DNA from: Rusavskia elegans
Lineage: Eukaryota; Ascomycota; Lecanoromycetes; Teloschistales; Teloschistaceae
Assembly (NCBI GenBank): GCA_011316305.1
Contig: SAUG01000091.1
Span: 285,800 to 349,799 of the forward strand
Direction: 5' to 3'
Length of the DNA stretch: 64,000 bases
Position 1 is the first letter of the stretch; every line of letters starts with the position of its first letter. Both the position numbers and the translations under genes were made by a program. Positions 39,701 through 51,188 of this stretch are shown piece after piece. The notes beneath the pieces were generated by a model, which saw only the letters and a program-made list of their open reading frames with translations, was not told the DNA's origin and searched no databases.

Positions 39701-40690
39701 CGGTAATACTCTTTTTCTATATTACGATTTCGATATTTAATTTATATAAATACTTCGTCCAATAGTTTATATTTTATATATTTTCTAGGCCCTATATTTC
39801 CTTCCTATCGGCGAAGTAATAAATTAAAAAAATATTTTATAGAGTAATCGGGTTTCGTTATTATAAAAATTATTATTAGATACTCTTTTCTAGAAGTATT
39901 GGATATTTTTATTATAAAAAGTAGAAATAAATATATATCGTACCTTCTATCTTTTTCACAATATTCGTACTTTTACTAGCCGATAAGTATCTTTAAACGT
40001 TTATCTATATCTATCTAGAATTATTTGATACCTGTTATATATATAGTATATATATAAAATACGAATTTAAATAAATTATAAATAAGATTTTCCTATATAG
40101 TTTTTTTTAGTACTTTTTAAACTTATTTTTTTAATCGGCTATAATTCTAGATATATTAATAGAAAATCTAAAAGAGCTTTTTAAAAAAGTAATTTAAAAT
40201 ATATCGATACTACTAGCTAATAATAAAGAGTACCGCGGTATAAATTATATAAAATTAACGATATATAAAATAGAGATAATTATAATAACGAAGTATTTTA
40301 ACGACGATAATAAAATATAGAAAATAAGCTAACCTTCTATATATCTATTATAATTATTCAGATACTATATAATTAATCTAAAAAGTAGATTTTTATTTTA
40401 AAATATTATCTTTATAGCTCTAATTTTACCAAATATTTATAACTATAGATATATATTATAAATATAGAGAATTATATACTAATATTAGTTTATTATTATT
40501 TTCTATAGAACGCGTCGTTCGATTACGAACTAATATAATATATTATACCTTTTCTCGCGCGTTAGAATAGAGCCAGTTACCCGGGTTTACTACCTAGTTA
40601 CTATATTGCTAGGCCTTCCCGCGGGCTATTATTAGATATCGGGCGGCTATCGAGTATATATAGCTATATAAGGCGTTTAGATTTAAAAAA
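36720..40690 (+). pseudogene. RIP-broken very long reading frame, unknown family
   Basis: Taking codons that begin at positions divisible by 3 and allowing TAA/TAG (and two TGA, near 36830 and 37215) as RIPed Gln/Trp codons, a protein-like frame runs for about 1,300 codons. Samples: ALDQYKRKERANIFLFNIY (37260 on), LLDTRYSEYTSNQKLF (37875 on), TIDYIVYYYSNIVGNNTIIL (38235 on), KKYRKLFQRLFKYAILGFTL (about 38340), IERVVRLRTNIIYYTFSRAL (40505 on). A second frame looks nearly as open over parts but is poorer in charged residues. I recognise no domain. It begins just after the right end of C5. It could be the ORF of a large DNA transposon, a cargo gene, or a decayed duplicated host gene. Confidence 0.45.
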
Positions 40691-41240
40691 ATCGTAAAAT
40701 TATCATAGTTTTCCTATAGCTATCTGGTTATCTTCCTTTATTATCTATTTTTTTATTCTCTATCCTCTATTTTCTATCCTCTCTTTTCTTTTCTTTTCTT
40801 TCCTTCTTTTTCTTCTTTTTCTTTAGCTTTTTCCTTAATATCTATATTTTCTTCGGATTATTCTAAAATATTATCTAGTAATATTATAATTAGATATAAA
40901 AATAGATTTTTTTAGAAGATAATCTAGCTTTTTTTTAGATATTTTCTTTTTTCGAATCTCTTTCCGTATATTATATTATTATTATAACTACTACTTTATA
41001 TTATAGATTTAAAAATATCTTTAGATTTAGACTGGCTATTTCGATACGAGTTTCTGTCGATATTTTAGAAACCCGACCTGAGTTTTAATAAATCGATTTA
41101 ATCGGACCGACTAAATAGTATAGATCAATTTCTAAAATTAGAATCGAAAATTAGATTAGATTATATAATAGAAACTAATAGAAATCTAATTCGATCTACT
41201 TAACTTTCTATATATAGTATAATATTGTAATTATTATAAT
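40691..41240. other. Gap without recognisable gene; pyrimidine-rich tract
   Basis: Holds a C/T-rich plus strand at about 40735-40850 and otherwise AT-rich sequence. No copy is seen elsewhere in the window. It may be the tail of the unit carrying the 36720-40690 frame. Confidence 0.4.
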
Positions 41241-42204
41241 ATAATACTACGAACCCGTCGGACTCGGTTTAAAAATTCCATTTTCGAAGCTATTTTTAGA
41301 ATTAGAATAATAGTTTCTATTTATAGTAAAAGTAATTCAGTTTTAAAACTATTTAATTAGCTGGATCGAATTAATTATTAAAATTTCTACGTTATTTTTC
41401 TTTTATATATCTAATTTTTTAAACGTCTATTCGTTCGATTTTAATTAAATTTATATTATTTAAAAACTCTAAATAAACTCTATATTTAATAAGAATTCTA
41501 GCCTATAACGTTCGATATATATTACGTTTATATAGTAGGAAGTTATATATACTAGATTTAGATAAACCTTAGCGCCGGTCTAATAGAGCTGGTAGGACTG
41601 TTATAAATATTATTAATAACGTTTATTTATATATAGAATTCTTTAACGCCTGTTAGTTAGAATTTGATTATTTTTATATTATTTAAAAGCTCTAAGTAAA
41701 CGCTTTGATTTACGTAATATTTAGCCTATAACGTTAGCTTCGTATTACGTATATATAGTAGAAAGTTATAGGTACTGGATTTAGGTAAGTCTTGGCGCCG
41801 GCCTAGTAGAGCTGGTAGAGCTATTACGAATATTACTAATAACCTTTATTTATATATAGAATTCCTTAACGCCTATTGGTCAGATTTATATATAAAAAGG
41901 AATATTCTATAACGCTGAATGAATACTTTAAATAGAATTAAAAAGTAGCTATTTATAATTATTAGCGTAAAAGTTATTCTATATAAAAGAATCTACTACT
42001 AAAAATCGAGTTTTGATATTCGGTTACGTTACTATAGTTTTTAGATAGCTATCCGTATCGCTTCTAACTCCTATAATAGCCCCCTGCGCTAGACCGAATC
42101 GGGCGGGGCTAGTCCGAATCGAGAGCGATAAGCTTTTTTTAAATACGGATTTTTTTTTCTAAGAAATCGGAGGTGCCAAGACTTTTCTTGTTCGAATTCC
42201 AATA
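41241..42204 (+). mobile_element. Non-autonomous element G sharing both ends with U/C
   Basis: About 965 bp. Left end (tacgaacccgtcggactcgg, about 41249) matches U1/U2. The right end matches C4/C5 through tattcggttacgttactatag (42018 on) and tcgaattccaata (42192-42204). The middle is unrelated to C and contains two tandem copies of about 212 bp. A GC-rich block near 42085-42125 (gaccgaatcgggcggggcta) is almost identical in E. No coding frame seen. Best read as an internally deleted or non-autonomous relative of U/C; a solo LTR of an unseen element is the alternative. Confidence 0.55.
41450..41880 (+). repeat. Tandem duplication of about 212 bp inside G
   Basis: The two units (about 41450-41661 and 41662-41880) share taacgtt, the block atatagta.gaagttata, and the GCGCCGG.CTA.TAGAGCTGGTAG core. 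E has the same two units inverted at about 48585-48990, so the duplication predates their separation. Confidence 0.75.
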
Positions 42205-43689
42205 ATATATTAAATGATTAATTAATTTTATCGTTCTATAATATATATAGATAATATATTTCCTTTTTTAGATTCATTTTTAACAGGTAGATATTATTTT
42301 TATATTCGATTAATACTTTTATACTATATTTTAATAGTTTTAGTAGACTAAACCCGGAACCGAATTAGTTTAATATCTAAAAAAAATCGGAACCGACTGC
42401 GTTCGATATCTAGAAAAGTCGGAACCGACTCGGTTTAAACCCGGAATACGAACTCGGGTTTAAAACCCTTTAGTTCCAGATATATTAATATATATATAGA
42501 GATCTGTAGATAACGATAATAATAATAATAAATACGGCAGACGAGTAGAATATATATCGAGTACTAAGATAATATCATATAGCTAATATAATTATAGCGA
42601 TTAATATATATAAAAGAATAAGAAAAACAGGATATATTATCTCTTTTTCTAAATTTTGAATAGGATAGTACTAATATTTCTTTATAGATAAACGTCCAGC
42701 GTTATCGCGAGTAATAGATATCCCGAAAGTTTATATAGCAAATATTATATATCTATTTCTCTTTTAAATTCTAATTATTATTTTATATTTCTAGAAAAAC
42801 TAATATTTAACCGCCTTTCCGTATAGAAACCTTTATATAAAGAAAATAGTAGAGTATAGAAACTCTAATATAAAGAAAATAGTAGATATTATAGTAAAAA
42901 TAAATAGTATAAAATATATCTTTAGCCGAGGTAAAGCTAATTTCGGGATTCCTTTATTATTAATTGAATTATTATCCGATAATACGTATAGATATTTCGA
43001 TACTTTATAAAAGTATTAGCTATAAGATTTATAGTTCGTATCTCTATTCTAAAAGCTTTATTTTACTAATAGATTAATAAACGGAGAAGATCTATATAAT
43101 AGATATAAGTAATTGAATTTATTTAATTATATATATAGAAGAGACGATAGACAGAGATTTACGATATTGATTATAATAGTATTTAATAGTATAGAAATTA
43201 TAAGATTTTCGGACGTAGCTGATATATTTTTTAAAATAGCGTAAAAGATATAACGGCGGTAAAATAGTTCGAGATAGACGGAAGATATTTAGGTAAATAA
43301 ATAGAAGATATTATTTTATAATTTAATATAATATAAATACTATTTTTTAACTTTATTATAATATCCGAAAAGCGTACTATATATACTATCGAAAGCGAGT
43401 AAACTTTATATTAACTCTATATAGATTAAATGATAGTATTTTTATATAATATAATTATTTCAATTTTATATCTATATATATAGTATAGATATAATATTAA
43501 AAGTCTATCGTATTCAATAGATATTCGTACTAGTATTTTATTACGATAAAATATAATATATAACGCGATATATATTAATAGATATTGAAGTATATTATAT
43601 TATCCGTATTATCTATACTCGATATTTTTAACCGTATTATATTTTTGAATATAGGATATAGAGAAATTATTAACAAGATATCTAGAGAT
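42205..43689. other. AT-rich stretch without recognisable gene; two short tandem repeats
   Basis: No homology to the other repeats of the window was seen. Two 33-bp tandem pairs: 42374-42436 (tatcta...atcggaaccgact) and 42821-42886 (gtatagaaac...aaagaaaatagtaga). Moderately RIPed. Confidence 0.5.
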
Positions 43690-44262
43690 ATAAAGGGCCG
43701 TCTAAAGTGGAGTCGCTAGCTAGTATACTAGCTATAACGGCTGGAAGCTTTACCCGACTAGTTAGATTAAAAGGAGGTAGGAAGGTCGGATAGCGCGTTT
43801 TAAAGGCGATAAAAAAAGATTTTTATCGAAATTAAAATGGATTACTCTAGCTATAATAAAATAGTCGACGTCGTTAAAAGTAAATATATTTATTACGGAT
43901 ATAGAAAGATACTATCGTCTAGTTTAGCTACACTATAGCTAATATAGTAGTATATACGTACGTAAAGGGTTTTAGTAAATCGTAGTATTTACGAGGGGTA
44001 TTATAGAGCTTATATTACTAGTAAAAAAAGAAGAAGCGATAACTACGAGATATATTTATCTATAAAAATTTTTACGTGAAAATCGATGGAGGAATACGTT
44101 ATATTACTAAGTAGATTTAAATTGAAATTCTAAAAAACTATTATTTACGTTAATTAAACTAGAATATAAATTCTACTACTATATATTCCATACTGGTATA
44201 CTAACGCTCGATATATTTACTAAACTACTGGTTTACCGGGTACTAAAATTGAATTAAATTAA
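43690..44262 (+). mobile_element. Element H2, 5'-truncated copy of the H family
   Basis: Matches the 3' part of H1 (48010-48550) in the same orientation, through the conserved end ctactggtttaccggg, followed by an A-rich stretch (44246-44270). The upstream 350 bp of H1 are missing. Variable 5' truncation and an A-rich 3' end are typical of non-LTR retroelements. RIPed. Confidence 0.5.
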
Positions 44263-44274
44263 CTAAACTATTAA

Positions 44275-45150
44275 TTATATAGGAGCGTATTGTTTTCTAT
44301 AGAAAAGTAGAAATTATAGAAAATTTAGTTTACCTTAAAGTTATTAGATTGTCTTTAAAGAAAATACTATTTAAAACTTTTAAGATTACGAGAATTAATA
44401 TAAAGTCCTAAATATAATATTAATATAGAAATAGGTATAAGATTTAGTATAGATTAGATAAAATCTTAAATATTTAAAGAGTAAAGTAGTCTTTAATAAT
44501 AAATAAAAAGCTTCGAGTTTTTATACTATTTAGGACTAGATAATATAACTAGTAAAACCGAAAACTAGGCTCGATAGCTTTTGTTCTAGATATAAAGTAG
44601 TTAGTTTAAAAATAGTAAAAGCTCGCTTAGACTATTAGAAGATTAGGAAAAATATAATGGCTGGAAATATAGTCTACTAGCCTCCTATATAATAAGTTTC
44701 TAGTTTATACTAAACTTGCTAGACAGTCGCTTCCCGTATTTATTTATAATAGCTGACCGATAGCTGGCGTTAGTTGAACCGCAGGATGTAAAACTAATAA
44801 TTATAAAAGATCCGATTTTAAAGATCTAATTACCGTACCTAACGTAATATTTCTATAGTAACTATACGCAGTTAATTAGCGACTTATATTCTATCCGAAA
44901 GCAAAGAGACCAGTAGTTTAAACGGCTAAAAAAGTCGTAAAATAAGACGAAAAGGGTTTATTTAGCTATTCGCAATTTCGGCAGTAACCAGAATATTTAT
45001 AGATAATAATACGACTATAAACTGGCTTCGTCGTCCGCCGTATAAAATACTTTATACGGTTTAATAATATATACTATCGGAAAAATAGATAGAAAGAAAG
45101 ATTTAATAAATATCTAAAAGCGTTAAATATAATAACTATCAAGCTTAATT
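44275..45150 (-). mobile_element. Copia fragment J (leader/early gag), inverted
   Basis: Minus-strand copy of the 5' internal part of the Copia family, equivalent to 30290-31175 of B. It then jumps, with a deletion of the PBS and part of the LTR, to caagcttaattt at 45139-45150, which belongs to the LTR's inner end. It abuts the 5' LTR of element D head-to-head. Confidence 0.75.
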
Positions 45151-45308
45151 TATTGGAAGTACGTATTACGTAGAACAGCTGTACCAAGTCGCCAAGAGCG
45201 CTAGTGCCGATCGGGCCTAGTAGTTCTAGGCGCCAAAGCCTTTCTACTTCCTTTCGAAAGTCTACTTTAGTAAATCAAGCTTAATATTCTATATATATGT
45301 TTTTAATA
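45151..45308 (+). repeat. 5' LTR of Copia element D (with internal deletion)
   Basis: Starts tattggaagtacg and retains agaacagctgtaccaa, but lacks about 20 bp covering the TATA-like segment between ttcctttc and gaaagtc. Confidence 0.8.
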
Positions 45309-46346
45309 GATTATTAGCTCGGAAATTCTAGCCGAATTAGTTTATAATCATTATTACTATTTTTCGCGAGTATTATATCTTTATATTTAATTTCTTTAAA
45401 AATCTTTCTTTTTATCCATCCTTTTACCTTTTCGATATATATTATTAAACCGTATGAAGTATCTAATACGGCGAACGATAAAGTCTATAGTCGTACTACT
45501 ATCTATAAGTACCCCGGTAACTTCTAAAATTACAAATAGCTAAATAGACCTTTTTTCGTTTTAGCCGTTTAAATTACTAAGGTAACCTCTTTATTTTCAG
45601 ATAGAACTATTAAGTCGCTATTTACTGCGTATAGATTACTATATCCTATATAGATATATTACTACGTTGATATAGAAAACTAGTATATAAACTAAAAAGG
45701 AAATATTCTACCGCGAATTATTATACGAATAAGTTCTAGCTAACTTTAGAAATTTTTTAGCCTTACATAGGCGCTATAGTAATCTAGATCGTTTTAGCTA
45801 TTTTTAATAAATATAGAAAACAACTATTTAACTAATTTAGTGTAAGCTAGAACCTTTATAAATTAAAAGACTAGTAGCCTATATTTTTAGCTATCGTATT
45901 TTTCTAACCTTCTAACGGTCTAAACGCTATTTTTAAACTAACTATCGTTTATTTCTAGAGCTAGAGCTATCGAGCCTAGCCTTCGGCCTTACTAGCTATA
46001 TCGTCTAGTTCTAAATAGTATAAAAACTCGAAGCTTCCTACTCGTTACTAAAAACTATTATATCGTTTTAACTTTCGAAACTTTATTTAACCTATTCTAA
46101 ACCTTATATCTACCTCTATATTATTACTATTAAAACCTCATACAAATTCTCGTAATCTTAAAAGTTTTAAATAATATTTCCTTTAGAGACTATATAATAA
46201 TTTTTAGGTAAACCAAACTATCTATAACTTCTAATTTTCTATTAAAGACTATAAACTCCTATATAACTAATTGTAAATCGACCTCGTTATCTAAAGCTAT
46301 CTATATCTAGACCTCTAATTACTATCTATCGATATTACTTTCTATT

Positions 46347-47343
46347 ATATCCGAAGACGATCCGGACCTCTTTATAGTTTTTAGTTTCCTTCTAATATCT
46401 CTAAGCCCGAGTAATTTACTCGGCCTTAAAGTTATTACTTCTCTAAACTATTTACTATCTGAATCTTCTACGATGTCCGACTTCTATAACGCTATTCCTC
46501 GCGGAACTCTTTTAACCTAGTCTAATACTAAATTCGGCGATATATCTACCTCTATAATATCGACTATAGATAACGTTAAGCTAGAAGGTTCCGGCTACTC
46601 TACTAATATTGTTCCGAAATTCGAAATCTATTCGAACTATAAAAACTAAAAGAAAGGTATTATAGTCTACTATATATTCAATAATTTCCTGACTATTACT
46701 AAAGGCCTTTTATTTCTAAATTTCTTTAAATATAAAGAAAAATATATAGAATATATCTATATAGCGATTAAAATAATCTATAATACTAATACTAAAAAAA
46801 TTTTATATAAATTTTAGATATAATATAAAATCTACTATAATAGTTCCTTTAGATATATAAAAATCTATATAGCTAAATTTCGCGAGTTTACTAATAAGAT
46901 TTTACCTATAAATATTATTATTATAAAGAAATTTTTTATTTTAAAATTCTTTTAGAGCTTTAGTATCTTTTTTAGCTACTTCTAGACTTAATTTATCGAA
47001 AGTAATATCATTATTAGTAATAAAAATTAAAAAAAAAGTAGTTATTTTAAATAAAACTATTAATACCGTTATTAGTAAAAAATATTACTAATATAGTAGT
47101 ATCGAATCTATTACTATTAGAACTTAAATCTTTCTATCTATAAATAATTCGAATAAGCGAATTGTTAAAGTTAACTACTATTTCTACTATAACTATAATA
47201 GTTATATAAAGGAAACCTACTATAGTTTACATCTTAAATCAAAAAAGACTTAAATAGTAGAAAAATAGAGAAACGGCGGTAGTAAATATTAAAAGGGTAA
47301 TGATAATAGAAGTAAAAACGGTAAAAGAAAAAATTAAATATAA
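46347..47343 (+). pseudogene. RIP-inactivated Copia gag (element D)
   Basis: Starts at ATA (46347) before Ser-Glu-Asp-Asp-Pro-Asp, equivalent to 17952 in A. The zinc-knuckle region is around 47180-47225 (tttctactataactataatag, cysteine codons lost). A stretch equivalent to part of A 18420-18470 is missing near 46795. The frame ends where E is inserted. Confidence 0.8.
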
Positions 47344-47651
47344 TATTGAAATTCGAACGAGAAAAGTTTTGGCATCTCCGATTTCTTAGAAAAAAAATCC
47401 GTATTTAAAAAAAGCTTATCGTTCTCGATTCGGACTAGCCCCGCCCGATTCGGTCTAGCGCAGGGGGCTATTATAGGGGTTAGAAGCGATATTGGTAGCT
47501 ATCTAAAAACTATAGTAATTTAATCGAATATTAAAACTCGATTTTTAGTAGTAGATTCTTCTATATAAAATAACTTTTACGTTAATTAATATAATTAGCT
47601 ACTTTTTAATTCTATTTAAAGTACTTTTACAGCGCTATAAAAAAATTTATT

Positions 47652-47850
47652 CCCTCCTGGAGGGCTCCTGTCTAGGGTTATATTGAGTTTTCATACATAT
47701 ATGTATATTTCATCAACGTTATATACGGCAACGATTGTTGCATTTCACGTGCAAAGAAATTTTCACAGCCAAAGTTCATCAGGCAAAATTTGCAGCGTTA
47801 ATTATATTGACTATTTTCTTCTTTATTCGATTACGAATCCTCTACTATTC
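47652..47850. other. Island without RIP inside H1
   Basis: About 200 bp with normal CA and TG frequency (for example tcatacatatatg, gcaacgattgttgcatttca, cacagccaaagttcatcagg), surrounded on both sides by CA/TG-depleted DNA. It corresponds to the part of H1 that has no second copy in the window. Contains the short stem GCAAC-GATT-GTTGC. Two overlapping short ORFs here need a TTG start and run on into RIPed sequence, so I do not call them genes. Confidence 0.7.
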
Positions 47851-48571
47851 CTTCCTCGACGTTATAAATAATCAGGAGTATCTAATATTTCCGCTATATC
47901 TATCTACTATACTGTAAAGTAATTATATATACTTATTATATCGGCCGTATCTATTATATAACCTGTACTTAAACGTTCTACTAAGCTATTAAGGTACTCC
48001 TTAGCCTACCTAGCTTTAAGAAGGTCGCTAGGCAGTACGCTAGCTACTATAGCTAGAAGCTTTATCCGGTCGATTAGACTAAAGGGGGGTAGGAAGATTA
48101 GATAGCACGTTTTAAAGGCGGTAAGAAAGAAATCTAGATTAAAGTCGAAATAGATTACTCTAGCTATAATAAGGTAGTCGACGACCGCGCAGGTAGATAT
48201 AGTTATTACGGATATAGGTACTACCGTCTGGTTTAGCTTATAGCTGTAGCTATTACGGGAGTATATATATACGTAAGGGCTTTTAGGTATTATAGGGCTT
48301 ATATTATTAGTAAATAAAGAAGAAACGATAACTATAAGGTATATTTATCTATAAAAATCTCTATATTAGTTCAGTTATCGGTAGAAAGATACGTTATATT
48401 ACTAAGCAAATTTAAATTAAAATTCTATAGAAAGAACTATTATTTACGTTAACTAAACTAGGGTATAAATTCTGCTACCGTATATTTAATGCTGGTATAC
48501 CAACGCTTGATTTACTTACCGAACCACTGGTTCACCGGGCACCAAAACTAAAACAAATAACTAAATAAAAT
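47652..48571 (+). mobile_element. Element H1 inserted in E
   Basis: 920 bp flanked by an 8-bp duplication AATTTATT (47644-47651 and 48572-48579); G shows the uninterrupted region near 41905-41915. Begins with the hairpin CCCTCC-T-GGAGGG (47652-47664) and ends in an A-rich tail (48543-48571) after caccgggcacc. The 3' 540 bp are shared with H2. No clear frame. A LINE-like or SINE-like retroelement is the best guess; an 8-bp duplication would also suit a hAT-type element, but no terminal inverted repeats were seen. Confidence 0.5.
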
Positions 48572-49271
48572 AATTTATTTTTTATATAAATCTAACTAAT
48601 AGACGTTAAAGATTTAGGTTTATAAAACTATATTATAACCGTATAGATTTGGATAGCTCTACTAGCTCTACTAGGCCGGCGCTAAGCTTTATCTAAATCC
48701 AGTACCTATAACTTCCTACTATATATACGTAATACGCAGGTAACGTTATAGGCTAGAAATTATATAAATTAAAAAACTTATTTAAAGCTTTTAAACGATA
48801 AAAAAAAAATTAAATTCTAATAAATAGGCGTTAAGGAGTTCCTATTATAAATAAAGGTAATTTATAATATTCGTAATAGCCCTACCAGCTCTATAAAGCC
48901 GGCGCCAAGCTTTACCTCAATCTAGTACCTGTAACTTCCTACTATATATACGTAATATATTTCTAACGTTATAGGCTATAATTTATATTAAATATAGAGA
49001 TTATTTAGACCTTTTAAATAATATTAAATAATTAAAATTGAACGAATAGATATTAAGAAATCAGATATATAAAAGGAAAATAACGTAAAAATTTTAATAA
49101 TTAATTCGGTCTAATAAATTAAACGGTTCTAGAACTATATTAGCTTTACTATAAATAGAAACTATTATTTTAATACTAAAAATAGCTTCGAAAATCGAAT
49201 TTTAAAACGAGTCCGGAAGCTATTTAGACCCGATATAATCTACGAAGCGAGATACAGCGACGGGCTCGTAG

Positions 49272-51012
49272 TAAAGATAGTAAGGACGATAAGGATAATG
49301 AATCTAAAAATATTAAATTTAAAAAGTCTCTAAATTTATTTATAATAGTACCGGCTTCAACTTATTTTAGCTTTATAACTTTTATTTCTACGGCTTTATC
49401 GGTTTTATAAAATAAACTCGATTTTACTAATAGTTAGATATTTTACTATATCTATAATAAGTTTACTATATTCCAGCTTTACTTTTTTTCTAATTCTAGT
49501 ATATAATCTATTTAGAATAAATCTATAACCGGTATTAGTAACGCTATCAGCTTTCGACTAATTATTAAATATACTATCGTATTTTACTACTTTATTAATA
49601 ATAAATACCGTTCTATAAAATTCTATAATTTCTTTTATATCCTCAGGTCCGGAACTAACTTTATATTAATATTATAAATTTAGAAAATAGGTAATAAAAT
49701 AATTATTAAAGATTCTAGTTTTTACTTTAGTTTTAATATTCCGAATTTAATATTAACTATCTATATATACGAAGGTCTATTTCTATTAAATATTAATACT
49801 ATATAGCGCAGCCCCGTAAAATCTTTTTTTATTTCTTTTTCTTTTCTATTTTTATCTTTATTATTAATATCCGATATAGCTTTAAAAGCCCTCGCTAAAA
49901 TACTAGTAGAGATAGAAAGTATTTAATACTCTCGGCTTAGATATCTAGATATCTAGAATTTATATAAATTAGTAAATATATATATAGAAATCGATCTTTT
50001 TAAAATTTCTAAATTAATATCTGAATTCTATAAAATATATACTTTAAATAAAAAATATTAATAGTTTTATAGAGATTTTATCCGTCCCGGGAATTGTTTT
50101 ATAGACTTTATCTACGCTAGCTATATAGGTCTTATCTAAAAAGTAAAGTTCTAGTAGTAAATAAAAGAAATAAATATATTCTTACTTTATTAATTTATAA
50201 TACCTGGAAATATAGTACCTATATAATTAAGATAAGAGATATTTCTAAAATTCTAGTATACTAGAACTACTTCTATATCTATTATATAAAGGTCGTTTTT
50301 ATTATTGGATATTTTCGTAGTAATAATTAATTTAGAAGCTATATTATATCTAAAAGCTTTACTAATAAAAATATCCAGTAAATGTCTATAATATTAAATA
50401 ATCAAAAATAAAATAATATTTCTAAATATTTTAGATAAATACTATTATATAAAGTCTATCCTATATTCGTTTATAGCAGCTTCGATAAAAAATATTAGCC
50501 GCTATTTATTTAAACTATTATTTTAGATTCCGCAATATATCTAATATATAGTATAAAAATTTAGAAATTCTATAATCGTCGTCTATTATTTTTATAATAT
50601 TATTTATAAACTATTAAATCTTTGGAATAAAATCGTCCGCGCTTTATCTATAGTATTTAAAGAAATAGATTGAAATCTAGATTTATTAAATCTATAGGAC
50701 TTATAAGAATTGAAAGATAAATTTTAATAGTAGCTACCGCGAAAACAGTGGTATACTAATAGAGAATCTATTTCTAGAAAATTATAGTTATAATCTAACA
50801 ATCTTTTATTAATTTCTAAACTAATTGCTTCTTTTTATTAAACTCTATTTCCTCGCTGAATCTTTACCCGTAGTTAAACCTTTTTACCGGCTAACCTACC
50901 CGCTAAACTTCGTATAATCGAAGTTAATAATTCCGAATTAAATTCCGATAAATTACCGCCCTATTTTTAGGCCATTACGCCTCGTCCGTAGACCGATTAT
51001 ATTATCTAATCT
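49272..51012 (+). pseudogene. RIP-inactivated Copia pol fragment (element D)
   Basis: Continues the frame broken at 47343: Lys/Asp-rich linker, the protease-like region, and integrase (about 49900-50700), equivalent to A 19030-20885. Ends inside pol at the insertion of F. Multiple RIP stops. Confidence 0.75.
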
Positions 51013-51188
51013 TGTTAAAATCATGTATATGGAACATCAAGCTTGATTTACTAAGGTGGGCTTTCGCCTGAACTAAGTATATAAAAAGGAGGTAGCAGGG
51101 CCTTAGCGCCGAGAGTTACTAGGCCCGATCGGTACTAGCGCCCTTAGCGCCTTAGTATAGCTGTTATACGTAATACGTATTTCTAATA
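51013..51188 (-). repeat. 3' LTR of Copia element F
   Basis: 176 bp; relatively well preserved (tcatgtatatggaacatcaa, aaggtgggctttcgcctgaa). Inner end ttctaata. Confidence 0.88.

Larger units (their letters stand above)
47344..49271 (-). mobile_element. Non-autonomous element E (relative of G), inserted in D
   Basis: Minus-strand relative of G: outer end tattgaaattcgaac at 47344, the G-type GC-rich block at 47430-47470, two tandem units at about 48585-48990, and outer end cgacgggctcgtag at 49258-49271. The U-like left end is more complete than in G. Removing insertion H1 leaves about 1.0 kb, close to G. It splits gag-pol of element D. The exact target duplication could not be fixed. Confidence 0.65.
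45151..51012 (+). mobile_element. Ty1/Copia element D (interrupted by E, truncated by F)
   Basis: Plus-strand Copia: 5' LTR 45151 to about 45308, leader, gag from 46347, broken at 47343/47344 by element E, resuming at 49272 in the linker/protease/integrase part, then cut at 51012 by Copia element F. Its remainder (rest of pol, 3' LTR) must lie beyond the window. Relative to A it also lacks about 100 bp in integrase (around 50520). Confidence 0.8.

Noticed and set aside
38203..40230. Second open-looking phase of the 36.7-40.7 kb region (codons starting at positions one above a multiple of 3)
   Set aside because: Similar stop density, but a hydrophobic, poorly charged translation. The chosen phase stays balanced over the whole 4 kb.
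47683..47917. Two overlapping ORFs of about 60 codons in the RIP-free island
   Set aside because: Both need TTG as start, overlap in different frames and run out into RIPed DNA. They are open only because the island has fewer stops. Kept only as part of the island entry.
41241..49271. G and E as terminal inverted repeats of one 8-kb element
   Set aside because: They are inverted relative to each other, but the interval contains unrelated pieces (H2, J, Copia D), and E sits inside D and interrupts its gag-pol frame, so it is a separate insertion.
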